Shown piece after piece: positions 1-8,799 of a DNA stretch of 24,387 nt. The stretch is taken from positions 1-24,387 of the forward strand of contig CBDUYN010000157.1 in NCBI GenBank assembly GCA_965371445.1, given 5' to 3'. This stretch comes from DASWIG01 sp965371445 (GTDB lineage Bacteria > Acidobacteriota > Thermoanaerobaculia > Multivoradales > J023). The translations under genes were made by a program, and so were the position numbers. A model generated the notes under the pieces. That model saw only the letters and a list, made by a program, of their open reading frames with translations. It had not been told where the DNA came from and did not search any database. Within the stretch, counting starts at the first letter, position 1; each line of letters begins with the position of its first letter.

Positions 1-1
1 T

Positions 2-163
2 CCCTGGGTCGACGGCGTTCCCTGGGTCGACGGCGTTCCCTGGGTCGACGGCGTTCCCTGGGTCGACGGCGTTTCCTGGGTCGACAGCAACGCCTGGCCG
101 AACGGTGTCCCCTGGGTCGACGGCGTTCCCTGGGTCGACGGCGTTCCCTGGGTCGACGGGCAG
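2..163 (+). repeat. 18-bp in-frame tandem repeat, nine units
   Basis: Unit CCCTGGGTCGACGGCGTT, nine units in a row. Units 1-4 are identical, units 7 and 8 are identical to them, and unit 9 differs only at its end. Units 5 and 6 are diverged. Near-identity at synonymous positions points to recent expansion rather than only selection on the protein. The array may extend left of the window. Confidence 0.9.
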
Positions 164-223
164 ACCTTCAGCCCGGGGCTGAGCGAGTCGATGTCGATCG
201 ACACCTGGGTGGATCCGGAGTAA
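2..223 (+). CDS. C-terminal end of a WVDG hexapeptide-repeat protein (partial)
   Basis: An open frame enters from the left edge and ends at TAA 221-223, giving the last 73 residues of a protein. It opens with nine consecutive six-residue units. Seven are PWVDG(V), one is SWVDSN and one is AWPNGV. A short tail follows with SPGLSESMSIDTWVDPE before the stop. Repeats with a Trp-Val-Asp or Trp-x-Asp core occur at the C-terminus of some secreted subtilisin-like (S8) proteases and other large exported proteins of environmental bacteria. I infer a secreted or surface protein on that basis only, because no catalytic domain lies inside the window. A hairpin at 253-289 lies 29 bases after the stop. The repeat reading is certain; the family is a guess. 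Confidence 0.7.
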   Translation, partial: PWVDGVPWVDGVPWVDGVPWVDGVSWVDSNAWPNGVPWVDGVPWVDGVPWVDGQTFSPGLSESMSIDTWVDPE

Positions 224-515
224 GGGCGAAGCCTCCCGGCCAGAGGGTCGATGTCCCCCGGCCCGACTCGAGCGAATGGGTCGGGGGACCTTGGCGAGCT
301 CCGGAGCGGGGCGCGACGACCTTCCGACAGCTCCGTAATGCAGCACGTAAGCAGCGGAGCGTAGAGTCAACGGGTAGGGTCAAACCCCCGCGATCGACCC
401 GAGCGGACGGGGGCGTCGGCTCACCTCACAGCCTTTGTGGACCCCAGCGGTCGGCCTGCTTTAAGATCGAGGGTCTGACGCGCTGCAAATCTTCGGCCAA
501 GATTGAGGAACCATC
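224..515. other. Intergenic region rich in inverted repeats
   Basis: No convincing gene. Besides the hairpin at 253-289 it holds the palindrome GCTCCGGAGC (about 298-307), the arms GCTCCG/CGGAGC (330-335 and 355-360) and the arms CCCCCG/CGGGGG (385-390 and 408-413). A TTTAAGAT stretch near 460 could be a -10 region for the kinase gene, but no matching -35 was found. Confidence 0.5.
253..289 (+). terminator. Strong hairpin after the repeat protein, no U-tract
   Basis: Arms GTCCCCCGGCCC (253-264) and GGGTCGGGGGAC (278-289) pair over 12 bp with one G-T pair, leaving a 13-nt loop. The hairpin starts 29 bases after the TAA at 221-223. It lacks a following T-run, so it is terminator-like by position and strength only. 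Confidence 0.5.
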
Positions 516-3500
516 TTGCGATTCATCCTCCGCACCGAAGCCAGACCGAGCTCGGTCACGAGGCCGAAAAGCGCCCCTGCACCCACAGTGCGACGCTCCC
601 GCCCGTGCCGCGGCACGCCGGTCGCGGACCGGCCGCGCCTTGCCGTCGTCCTGGCTCTCGCCCTCTTCCTGCCCGCGGCTCTTTGGGCCCAGAGCCGGGA
701 GATTCGGTTCGACAGGATATCCATCGAAGACGGCCTGAGCCAGGACACGGTCACCTGCATTCTCCAGGATCGGATCGGTTTCATGTGGCTCGGCACCCAG
801 GACGGCCTCAACCATTTCGACGGCACCCGTTTCTCGCCCTTCAAGACCGATCCCAGAAATCCCGCGACGCTGCCCAACGACTTCATCAAGGCGTTGCTCG
901 AAGACGACGCAGGCGACATCTGGGTAGGCACCAATGGCGGCCTGAGCCGTTGGCAGGTGTCCAGCGACACGTTCATCCACTATCGACACGACCCCGACGA
1001 CCTCACAAGCCTTTCCGGCAACGCGGTCCAGGTCCTCTACAAGGACCGCGTTGGCACTTTCTGGGTCGGGATGACCCACGCCGGCCTCAGTCGTTTCGAT
1101 CCCGAGACCGGGACCTTCACGCACTTCCGCCACGATCCGTCGGATCGCGCGAGCCTCTCGGACAACCAGGTGCGGGTAGTCTACGAGGACACCAGCGGCC
1201 GGCTCTGGGTCGGGACCCTGGGAGGGCTCAACCTCTTCGACCGGGAGCGCCGGAGGTTCACCCGTTGGCTGCACGATCCGGACGATCTCGGGAGCCTCTC
1301 CAACAACCAGATACGCTCTATTCTCGAGGACTCCACCGGGGCGCTGTGGGTCGGCACCCTCGGCGGCCTCCATCGACTCGACTCCACCACGATGGGCTTC
1401 GAGCGTTTCCTACACGATCCGGCCGATCCCGGGAGCCTTTCCGAGGACCGGGTGCGGGTTCTCTACGAGGATCGCGACGAAAGATTGTGGGTCGGTACCG
1501 ACGGCGGATTGAATCTCTTCCAGCGTCCGTCGGAGACCTTCATCGCCTACCGCCACGACCCGGCAAAGCCGACCAGCCTGAGCGCCGACCGGATCATGGC
1601 CATCTATCAGGACCGGGGAGGCGTTCTCTGGATCGGCACGCAGCGCGGTATCAACAAGTGGAACCCGATGAGTTGGTCGTTCCTCCACAGCACAAGCCAA
1701 GGGTCGCCTTCCTCCGAGCTGACGAGCAACGACATCCTGGCCTTTTCGGAGGACGGCGAAGGAGGGCTATGGATCGGAACCTCCAGCCACGGCCTCAACC
1801 GTCTCGACCGGGAGACCGGCACCGTGCAGCACTTTCTCCACGATCCACAAGACCCCGAGAGCCTCTCCGACAATCGCGTCATGGCTCTCTTTCACGACCG
1901 GCACGGAACGCTGTGGGTGGGCACGATGGCCGGCGGCCTGAACCGCTTCGACCGGCTCCCCGGACGGCCCGAAACCGGGAGCTTCGAGCGCTTCCTCCAT
2001 GATCCCGGCCGCGCCGACTCTTTGAGCGCCGCGGGCGTCAGTGCCTTTTTTGAAGACAGGAGGGGGAGGCTGTGGGTCGGCACCTGGGGCGGCGGCCTGA
2101 ACCGCTTCGACCGGCTCCCCGGACGGCCCGAAACCGGGGGCTTTGTGCATTTCCGCCACGATCCATCGGATCCGGAGAGCCTCTCGAACGATCGGGTCAC
2201 CTGCTTTGCCGAGGAGCTCGACTCGACGCTCTGGGTCGGCACCTTCGAGGGCGGGCTCAACCGCTTCGACCCGGAAACGCAGCGATTCCGGCGCATCGAG
2301 CGCGTTCCGGGGCAGACCTCGGGCCTGACCAGCAACATGGTCTTCTCGCTCCACGTCGACGCCTCGGGAACTCTCTGGGTCGGCACCCAGGTCGGCCTGC
2401 ACCGTTTCGAGGGGTTCGACGAATCCGACACGGCCGTCTTCAAGGTCTATCTGGAGGAGGACGGTCTGTCCAACGACTTCGTCTACGCCGTCGAATCCGA
2501 CACCTGGGGCCGGCTCTGGATGAGTACCAACAAAGGGCTTTCCCGCTTCGACCCCAAGACCGGGGCCTTCAAGAACTACGACACGAGCCACGGGCTCCAG
2601 TCGGACGAGTTCAACATGGGCGCTCACTTCAAGAGCGCGAGCGGCGAGCTATTCTTTGGTGGTATCAAAGGCTTCAATTCATTCTTTCCCGAGGACATTG
2701 AGAAGAACACCTCCATCCCTCCCGTGGTTCTGACCTCGTTCTCGAAGCTGAACCAGAAGGTTGATTTCGGCAAGCCGATCTTCGAGGTCGAGCAGATTCC
2801 CTTGGACTACACCGACTACTTCATCACCTTCGAATTCGCCGCTCTCGACTACACCTCGCCGGAGAAGAACCAGTACCGTTACAAGCTGATAGATTTCGAC
2901 GACGACTGGATCGAGCTCGGCAACCGGCACCTGGTAACGTTCACCAACCTTGACCCCGCAGACTACGTGCTCCGGGTTCAGGCCTCGAACAACGACGGCG
3001 TGTGGAATGAGGAGGGGCTCTCGATCGCGATCTCAATCGCCCCGCCCTACTGGAAGACCTGGTGGTTCAAGGTCTCCGGTGCGCTGGCGGCTCTGGCCGT
3101 CGTCGTGTTGGTTTACAAGATCAAGACCCGGAGTATCCGAAGAAACGCCGAAAGACTTCAGGTTCAGGTCAAAGAGCGTACACGAGAGCTCGAGGAAGCC
3201 CAGCACCTGATCGTCCAACAGGAAAGGCTGGCGGTTCTGGGCGAGCTCGCCGGCGGCGTCGCGCACGAGCTCCGAAACCCGCTCGGGGTGATCAAGAACT
3301 CGATCTACTTCCTGCGCATGACGCTGAAGGAGATCGGCGAGAAGGCAAAAAAGCACCTGGACTTGATCGATCAGGAGATCCAACGCTCCGATCGCATCAT
3401 CGTCGCGTTGCTCGACTATACTCAGGACGACCGATCGACGTCCAAAATCGGTCGTTTCAGGCTGGAGGAGGTGACCAAGAAGGTGGTCGCCGAGATCATT

Positions 3501-3899
3501 CCCGACACGATGCGCGTCGATGTCCAACTCGACGCCGGCCCTCTGATCGTCCTGGCCGACCACTACCACGTCGAGCGCATTCTGCTCAACCTCCTCACCA
3601 ACGCGGTTCAGGCGATGCCCGACGGCGGCGACCTGCGCATCCTGTGCCAGCGCCAGGGTGGCGAAGTGATCGTCGAGGTCACGGATACCGGGGTCGGCAT
3701 CTCCGAGGAGACGCTCCGGAAGGTCTTCGATCCGCTCTTCACCACCAAGTTTCAGGGGATTGGCCTGGGGCTGACCCTGTCGCAACGTTACGCGGAGACG
3801 AACGGGGGCCGGATCGAGTGCGAGAGCGTGCTCGGTCAGGGGTCGACCTTCCGACTGGTGTTGCCCTCCGGAGAAGGAGAGGGGTCCGCGACGGCGTGA
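516..3899 (+). CDS. Two-component sensor histidine kinase with double seven-bladed propeller
   Basis: A 1127-aa membrane sensor kinase. The start is TTG 516 because GAGGA at 505-509 sits at good spacing; GTG 588 is possible but has no ribosome site. The hydrophobic stretch around residues 42-59, ending ALWAQS, is a signal peptide. From about residue 60 to 720 there are 13 clear Reg_prop blades (core LWVGT..GGLN.FD) plus a degenerate fourteenth, which fits two seven-bladed propellers. A Y_Y_Y domain follows (about 750-845), then one membrane helix (851-868), a coiled coil and the catalytic core. The H-box is GGVAHELRNP with His917, the N-box has Asn1029, the G1 box DTGVGI starts at Asp1057, and GIGLGL spans 1081-1086. 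There is no C-terminal receiver or AraC domain, unlike Bacteroides hybrid systems. The ligand is unknown; in Bacteroides relatives the sensed compounds are often glycans. It is paired with the regulator starting 54 bases after its stop. Confidence 0.93.
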   Translation: MRFILRTEARPSSVTRPKSAPAPTVRRSRPCRGTPVADRPRLAVVLALALFLPAALWAQSREIRFDRISIEDGLSQDTVTCILQDRIGFMWLGTQDGLNHFDGTRFSPFKTDPRNPATLPNDFIKALLEDDAGDIWVGTNGGLSRWQVSSDTFIHYRHDPDDLTSLSGNAVQVLYKDRVGTFWVGMTHAGLSRFDPETGTFTHFRHDPSDRASLSDNQVRVVYEDTSGRLWVGTLGGLNLFDRERRRFTRWLHDPDDLGSLSNNQIRSILEDSTGALWVGTLGGLHRLDSTTMGFERFLHDPADPGSLSEDRVRVLYEDRDERLWVGTDGGLNLFQRPSETFIAYRHDPAKPTSLSADRIMAIYQDRGGVLWIGTQRGINKWNPMSWSFLHSTSQGSPSSELTSNDILAFSEDGEGGLWIGTSSHGLNRLDRETGTVQHFLHDPQDPESLSDNRVMALFHDRHGTLWVGTMAGGLNRFDRLPGRPETGSFERFLHDPGRADSLSAAGVSAFFEDRRGRLWVGTWGGGLNRFDRLPGRPETGGFVHFRHDPSDPESLSNDRVTCFAEELDSTLWVGTFEGGLNRFDPETQRFRRIERVPGQTSGLTSNMVFSLHVDASGTLWVGTQVGLHRFEGFDESDTAVFKVYLEEDGLSNDFVYAVESDTWGRLWMSTNKGLSRFDPKTGAFKNYDTSHGLQSDEFNMGAHFKSASGELFFGGIKGFNSFFPEDIEKNTSIPPVVLTSFSKLNQKVDFGKPIFEVEQIPLDYTDYFITFEFAALDYTSPEKNQYRYKLIDFDDDWIELGNRHLVTFTNLDPADYVLRVQASNNDGVWNEEGLSIAISIAPPYWKTWWFKVSGALAALAVVVLVYKIKTRSIRRNAERLQVQVKERTRELEEAQHLIVQQERLAVLGELAGGVAHELRNPLGVIKNSIYFLRMTLKEIGEKAKKHLDLIDQEIQRSDRIIVALLDYTQDDRSTSKIGRFRLEEVTKKVVAEIIPDTMRVDVQLDAGPLIVLADHYHVERILLNLLTNAVQAMPDGGDLRILCQRQGGEVIVEVTDTGVGISEETLRKVFDPLFTTKFQGIGLGLTLSQRYAETNGGRIECESVLGQGSTFRLVLPSGEGEGSATA
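1931..2138 (+). repeat. 49-bp exact direct repeat in two neighbouring propeller blades
   Basis: Positions 1931-1979 and 2090-2138 are identical over 49 bp, 159 bp (53 codons) apart. Both encode GGLNRFDRLPGRPETG. Other blades share only the protein pattern, so this pair reflects a recent blade duplication or gene conversion. Confidence 0.9.
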
Positions 3900-3953
3900 C
3901 TGCACGAGCGACCCCACGAATCCGGAGAAATCTGACGGCACGGAGGTGCCCTT

Positions 3954-5156
3954 GTGTCGGAAGAGAACCACGGCTTACGCATCCTCATTGTCGAAGACGA
4001 CGACGGGCAGCAGTTCTCGCTCCGTAGCATCTTGGAGCACGAGGGGTTTTCCACCGAGGGCTGCGCCACCGCCGAAGAGGCTCTGGGAGCCTTCCGGCAG
4101 GCTGACTTCGCGGTGGCGATCGTCGACCTCCACCTCCCCGACGGCTCGGGGACGCAGGTGCTGGAGCAGACCCGAGCTCTCGACGACCGCGTTCAGGTCA
4201 TCATTTATACCGGTTACGGCTCGTTCGCTTCGGCGAAGGACTCGGTCAACTACGGAGCCTTCGCCTATCTCGAGAAGCCTTGCGATCCGGCGGACCTGGT
4301 GTGCGCGGTCCACCGCGCTGCCCAGAGCTGGATGAAACAGGCCCTGCGCCAGTCTCAAGCGCGTTACCAGAAGCTCGCGGAGCTCTCTCCCGTGGGGATC
4401 TTTCACACCGACGCCAAGGGCCGCTTTCTCTTTGTCAACCAGCGGTGGTGCCGGATCGCTGGGCTTGACGCCAAAGAGGCCACCGGCGACGCCTGGACGG
4501 CGGCCCTGCACCCAGCCGACCGCGACGAGGTGCACGAGGGTTGGCGTGAGGCCGTGGACGCCGAGAGAGCCTTCAACGCCGAGTTCCGTTTTCGTCATCC
4601 CGGCGGTCAGACCCGATGGGTCTACGCTCAGACCCTACCGGAGACCAACGGCGACGGTGCGGTCACCGGCCACGTCGGAACCGTGACCGACATCACGCAG
4701 AGAAAGCTCGCGGAAGAGTCGCTCCGGCTGCTCGACTCCGCCTTGCAGCAGACCCATCTGCCCGTCGCCATCACGACGTCCGGCATGGAGAAACCGCCGG
4801 AGATCGTCTACTTGAACCAGGCCTTTACGGAAATGACCGGTTACCGACCCTGGGAAGCTCTGGGCAGGCCCGCCCACCTCCTCTACGGACCCAAGACCGA
4901 TCTTGCAGCGCTCGAGGTCCGTCGTGGGCTCCTGCGAGAAGGACGTGCCTATGAAGGTCGGCTGGTTTACTACGCCAAAGACGGTAGCGAGATGACGTTG
5001 TTGGCACGAAGCGATCCGGTTCGCGACGACCAGGACCGAATCGCCCATTGGGTGACGGTATACGAACCGTTGAAGGAATTCCAGCGAGAGCTCAGCCACC
5101 GGGCGACGGATCTGCGCGAGCTCCTTATGAAGCGAGGTCCGGCCCGCCGGGGCTGA
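3954..5156 (+). CDS. Response regulator REC-PAS-PAS without an output domain
   Basis: A 400-aa protein. GTG 3954 follows GGAGGTG at 3942-3948. Residues 9-125 are a receiver domain: acidic pocket EDDD at 14-17, phosphoacceptor Asp58 (VDLHLPDG), Thr86 and Lys108 (EKP). Two PAS domains follow, at about 134-255 (ends DITQRK) and 258-375 (contains NQAFTEMTGY). The last residues begin a helix (EFQRELSHRATDLRELLMK) of the kind that normally links PAS to a histidine kinase or diguanylate cyclase, but the protein stops there. It is most likely phosphorylated by the upstream kinase and acts by protein contact, or it has lost a C-terminal output domain. The second view is supported by gene debris beginning 15 bases later. 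Confidence 0.9.
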   Translation: MSEENHGLRILIVEDDDGQQFSLRSILEHEGFSTEGCATAEEALGAFRQADFAVAIVDLHLPDGSGTQVLEQTRALDDRVQVIIYTGYGSFASAKDSVNYGAFAYLEKPCDPADLVCAVHRAAQSWMKQALRQSQARYQKLAELSPVGIFHTDAKGRFLFVNQRWCRIAGLDAKEATGDAWTAALHPADRDEVHEGWREAVDAERAFNAEFRFRHPGGQTRWVYAQTLPETNGDGAVTGHVGTVTDITQRKLAEESLRLLDSALQQTHLPVAITTSGMEKPPEIVYLNQAFTEMTGYRPWEALGRPAHLLYGPKTDLAALEVRRGLLREGRAYEGRLVYYAKDGSEMTLLARSDPVRDDQDRIAHWVTVYEPLKEFQRELSHRATDLRELLMKRGPARRG

Positions 5157-5171
5157 TAGCATTTGCCGACC

Positions 5172-5315
5172 ATGGACGTCGCCGTCACCGGAGCCTCAGG
5201 CCACATCGGATCGAACCTCGTCCGCCAGCTACTCGAACGCGGCGACCGGGTGCGGACGCTGGTGCGCCGGCACACCCGCGCCCTCGACGGCCTCGAGGTC
5301 GAACGGGCCGCGGGC
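5172..5315 (+). pseudogene. 5' fragment of an NAD(P)-dependent epimerase / extended SDR
   Basis: ATG 5172 opens about 48 codons that read as the Rossmann start of an NAD-dependent epimerase or dehydratase: VAVTGASGHIGSNLVRQLL (GxxGxxG nucleotide-binding loop), then GDRVRTLVRRHTRALDGLE. Resemblance stops near 5315. The frame then runs antisense through the next gene, which ends at 5337. Full family members are about 300 aa, so this is a truncated remnant. There is no ribosome site before the ATG. Confidence 0.75.
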
Positions 5316-5336
5316 AAGACGGAAAGATCGGACGGC

Positions 5337-5891
5337 TCAGAAAGCGGCCATCTGAAGCGGCAACGCCACCGGGGTGTCGTCGTAGACCTCGGTCTCGAAA
5401 ACCGTGCCGGCGGGCACCACGGCGTTCTTGCCGTGCAGGAAGAGGAACGGCCACGCCACCAGGACGGTCAGCACGCCGGTGGCGACCTTACGGCCCTTGC
5501 CGTCGCGCAGGTAGAGGCCTTCGAGAAGGATCTCACTGCCGTCGACGGCCTCGGCCGAGATCGGCTCGAGCACGAGGCGGCCCTTGCGGCCCAGCATCCG
5601 GCGCTTCTGGGCCTCGACGACCCGGAGCTTGAGCTCAGCGCCTTCGGCGAGCACCACCTTGCCGTCGACCTCGATGTCGCGGTACACCTCGGCGGTCAAG
5701 ACGTCGCCGGCCGCGGTTTCCGTTCTCTTCGACGACACGTCGTGGATGAAAATGGCGTAGACAGGGGTTCTTCTCGGGAGAATCAAGGTCTCCGCTTCGG
5801 CGGTTCCTGGCGCCGGCAGGGGCGACGCCGCGGCGCCGGTGGCCAGGGTGAAGAGTAGGGTCCAGACGATCGATTTCGGTGCGCTTTTCAT
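5337..5891 (-). CDS. Secreted protein of unknown function
   Basis: A 184-aa protein read from ATG 5891-5889. The site TGGAGG (5900-5905) lies 8 bases upstream, which favours this start over the longer in-frame one. Residues 1-24 form a signal peptide (MKSAPK, then a hydrophobic run ending GAAAS). The mature part looks beta-rich and contains two similar motifs, AAGDVLTAEV and PAGTVFETEV. Between them is a basic stretch (KRRMLGRKGR), and a hydrophobic segment (VLTVLVAWPFLFLHG) lies near the C-terminus. I do not recognise the family. It is divergent from ettA, convergent with the epimerase fragment, and stands alone. Confidence 0.75.
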   Translation of the reverse strand: MKSAPKSIVWTLLFTLATGAAASPLPAPGTAEAETLILPRRTPVYAIFIHDVSSKRTETAAGDVLTAEVYRDIEVDGKVVLAEGAELKLRVVEAQKRRMLGRKGRLVLEPISAEAVDGSEILLEGLYLRDGKGRKVATGVLTVLVAWPFLFLHGKNAVVPAGTVFETEVYDDTPVALPLQMAAF

Positions 5892-6199
5892 GACCAGTGC
5901 CTCCACGTTGCTCGGTTCTGTCGGACCTTGGTTTTCAGAGGTCCGGCTGTGGTCGAAGCGCTGCCTTTGCATAAAGCTTGCCAGGCCGAAAGCGACCCAA
6001 GAATCCGATTCTGCGGCTCTTTTCGTCCCCGTCCGACCGCGGTTCGTCCATAAGGGAGGACAGATGTCCGATGGATCCGACAGCGAGTCAGATGAAGGCT
6101 GCTCTCGCCCACCGGGTACCGGGACCGGTGCCGACTGGCATAGACTTACTCTGCCTTAGGCGACTTCACCGCCTGAGCCACCCTTCCAGAGGAAAGCCG
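5892..6199. other. Divergent intergenic region between the secreted protein gene and ettA
   Basis: A 308-bp region with no full-length gene. It holds the ribosome site of the minus-strand gene, a possible 31-codon leader frame (6064-6159), and small inverted repeats before ettA: CACCGG/CCGGTG (6110-6115 and 6125-6130) and AGGCG/CGCCT (6158-6162 and 6170-6174). No clear -35/-10 pair was found. Confidence 0.5.
6064..6159 (+). CDS. Possible leader peptide upstream of ettA
   Basis: ATG 6064 is preceded by AAGGGAGGA (6052-6060), a strong ribosome site with rather short spacing. The frame runs 31 codons (MSDGSDSESDEG..., ending HRLTLP) to TAG 6157-6159, 40 bases before ettA. The last bases of the stop lie in the left arm of a small hairpin (6158-6174). 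Some ABC-F genes use leader frames for attenuation, but this is not known for ettA. It could be chance. Confidence 0.25.
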   Translation: MSDGSDSESDEGCSRPPGTGTGADWHRLTLP

Positions 6200-7882
<1,683 letters not shown>

Positions 7883-7889
7883 AGAGCCG

Positions 7890-8368
7890 TCAGCGGCGAC
7901 CCGTGTCGCACTGTCCCCTTCGGGGGATCAAAGGGGACGCCTCTTCGGCCCCGGGGAAGTCGAGCGCCAACCGCTTGGCGTTACCGAGCCACGCCCGCCC
8001 GAGAGCCCGCAGCTCGTGGATCCGCTCGCCGAGCGCCGCGGCGCTGACGTCGAGGCTCAGGAGCGCCAGCTCGGCGAGCTCGATCCCACGTTGACGGTCG
8101 CGTCGCCCCTCCTGGCGCGACTTCTCGCGCAACAGGTCGAAGAGCTCCGGCGAGGTGAAGACGTACTGCTGCACGACGAGACGCTGCGACTCGTAGGGCA
8201 GGCCCGAGAGCCTCGGCCAGACCTCGTGCTCGGCCACGAAGCGCGCCAGAACGGCGCCGTCGACGGGACCACTGTCGAGGATCGAAGGGACGAGGCCGAT
8301 CACCGGAGCCCGGACGTATTCGACACTGGGCGCTGTGTCCTCTCGGGGGACGACCGGGAAGGCTTCCG
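7890..8368 (-). pseudogene. Fragment of a TPR-type protein, truncated at both ends
   Basis: From about 8368 down to the TGA at 7890-7892 the minus strand reads as helical, clearly coding sequence. It includes APVIGLVPSILDSG, then LPYESQRLVVQQYVF, ELFDLLREKSRQEG, IELAELALLSL and IHELRALGRAWLGNAKRLA. The last part follows the pattern of the TPR module in acidobacterial HTH/TPR regulators (ELAELAL ... LRARAW..LGNARR). It breaks off after DFPGAE and ends in hairpin sequence (IPRRGQCDTGRR). The N-terminal side joins a fragment in another frame at GGTACC (8369-8374). It is therefore a remnant. The family call comes from pattern memory and is tentative. Confidence 0.55.
7913..7938 (+). terminator. 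Hairpin downstream of ettA
   Basis: Perfect arms GTCCCCTT (7913-7920) and AAGGGGAC (7931-7938) with a 10-nt loop, starting 30 bases after the ettA stop. There is no T-run. It could be a terminator, or a REP-like element inside the 3' debris of the minus-strand fragment. Confidence 0.45.
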
Positions 8369-8489
8369 GGTACCTGGCGGTCGAGCATGTTCCTGGCGGC
8401 CTCGAGGCGAAGGTTCGAGAAGTAGTCGTAGCAGCTCCGGCCAAGATGTCTGCCAAAATGCCGCGTCAGCCACGACGGATAGGTACCTG
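8369..8489 (-). pseudogene. Short AraC-like helix-turn-helix fragment between direct repeats
   Basis: In a different frame from both flanks, the minus strand encodes TYPSWLTRHFGRHLGRSCYD followed by YFSNLRLEAARNMLDRQ. This resembles the first helix-turn-helix and linker helix of AraC-family regulators (LxRxFxRxxGxSxxxYxxxLRLExAxxxL). The fragment is bounded by two copies of GGTACCTG (8369-8376 and 8482-8489), 113 bp apart. No start, stop or second HTH is present. Confidence 0.45.
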
Positions 8490-8621
8490 CCGCCCTGGCG
8501 GCGTGTCGGCGCCCGCGTCGCGGGCCTCGACGGTGCGCCAGGCGGCGTCCGGATCGGGGAAGGACGGTTTCGTCGGCCGGGTCATGGCGGGCTCATTCGT
8601 GGAAGTCGACGTTGAGATCAT
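8490..8621 (-). pseudogene. Ada-like N-terminal fragment (methylphosphotriester repair protein)
   Basis: ATG 8621-8619 has AAGGA upstream. It begins MISTSTSTNEPAMTRPTKPS and continues FPDPDAAWRTVEARDAGAD. DAAWRTVEARDAGAD matches the usual opening of Ada and Ada-like proteins, just before the zinc-binding Cys motif (FVYAV..T.IYCRPSC). That motif is absent, because the frame turns into a short tail and stops at TGA shortly after the GGTACCTG repeat at 8482-8489. This is the first 30 or so codons of a lost gene. Confidence 0.5.
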
Positions 8622-8710
8622 GGCGTGTTCCTTTCAGTCGTTGCCGTTCTGACTGACGTGAAAGGTACGCCCGATCGCGGGGCCGAGCCACCCGATTCTT
8701 GCGTCCAAAC

Positions 8711-8799
8711 TGTGGCTCATGGGTGCCCCTCCGGGGCAACTGTGGATCATGGGTGCCCCTCCGGGGCAACTGTGGATCATGGTGCCCCTCCGGGCAAGC
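8711..8799. repeat. Three 30-bp tandem repeats, each with a small hairpin
   Basis: Units at 8711-8740 and 8741-8770 differ by one base. The third (8771 to about 8799) lacks two single G's. Each contains TGCCCCTCCGGGGCA or a near copy, a 6-bp stem with a 3-nt loop. The third unit holds the last codons and TGA of the PilZ-like gene (minus strand). The array looks like a duplicated gene end or a hairpin array acting as a terminator. Confidence 0.85.

Noticed and set aside
2..163. Possible CRISPR array from regularly spaced repeats
   Set aside because: Units are head-to-tail without spacers and translate in frame as hexapeptides.
503..2002. Long open frame overlapping the kinase gene
   Set aside because: It gives an Arg/Pro-rich protein with no family pattern, while the other frame gives clear propeller blades.
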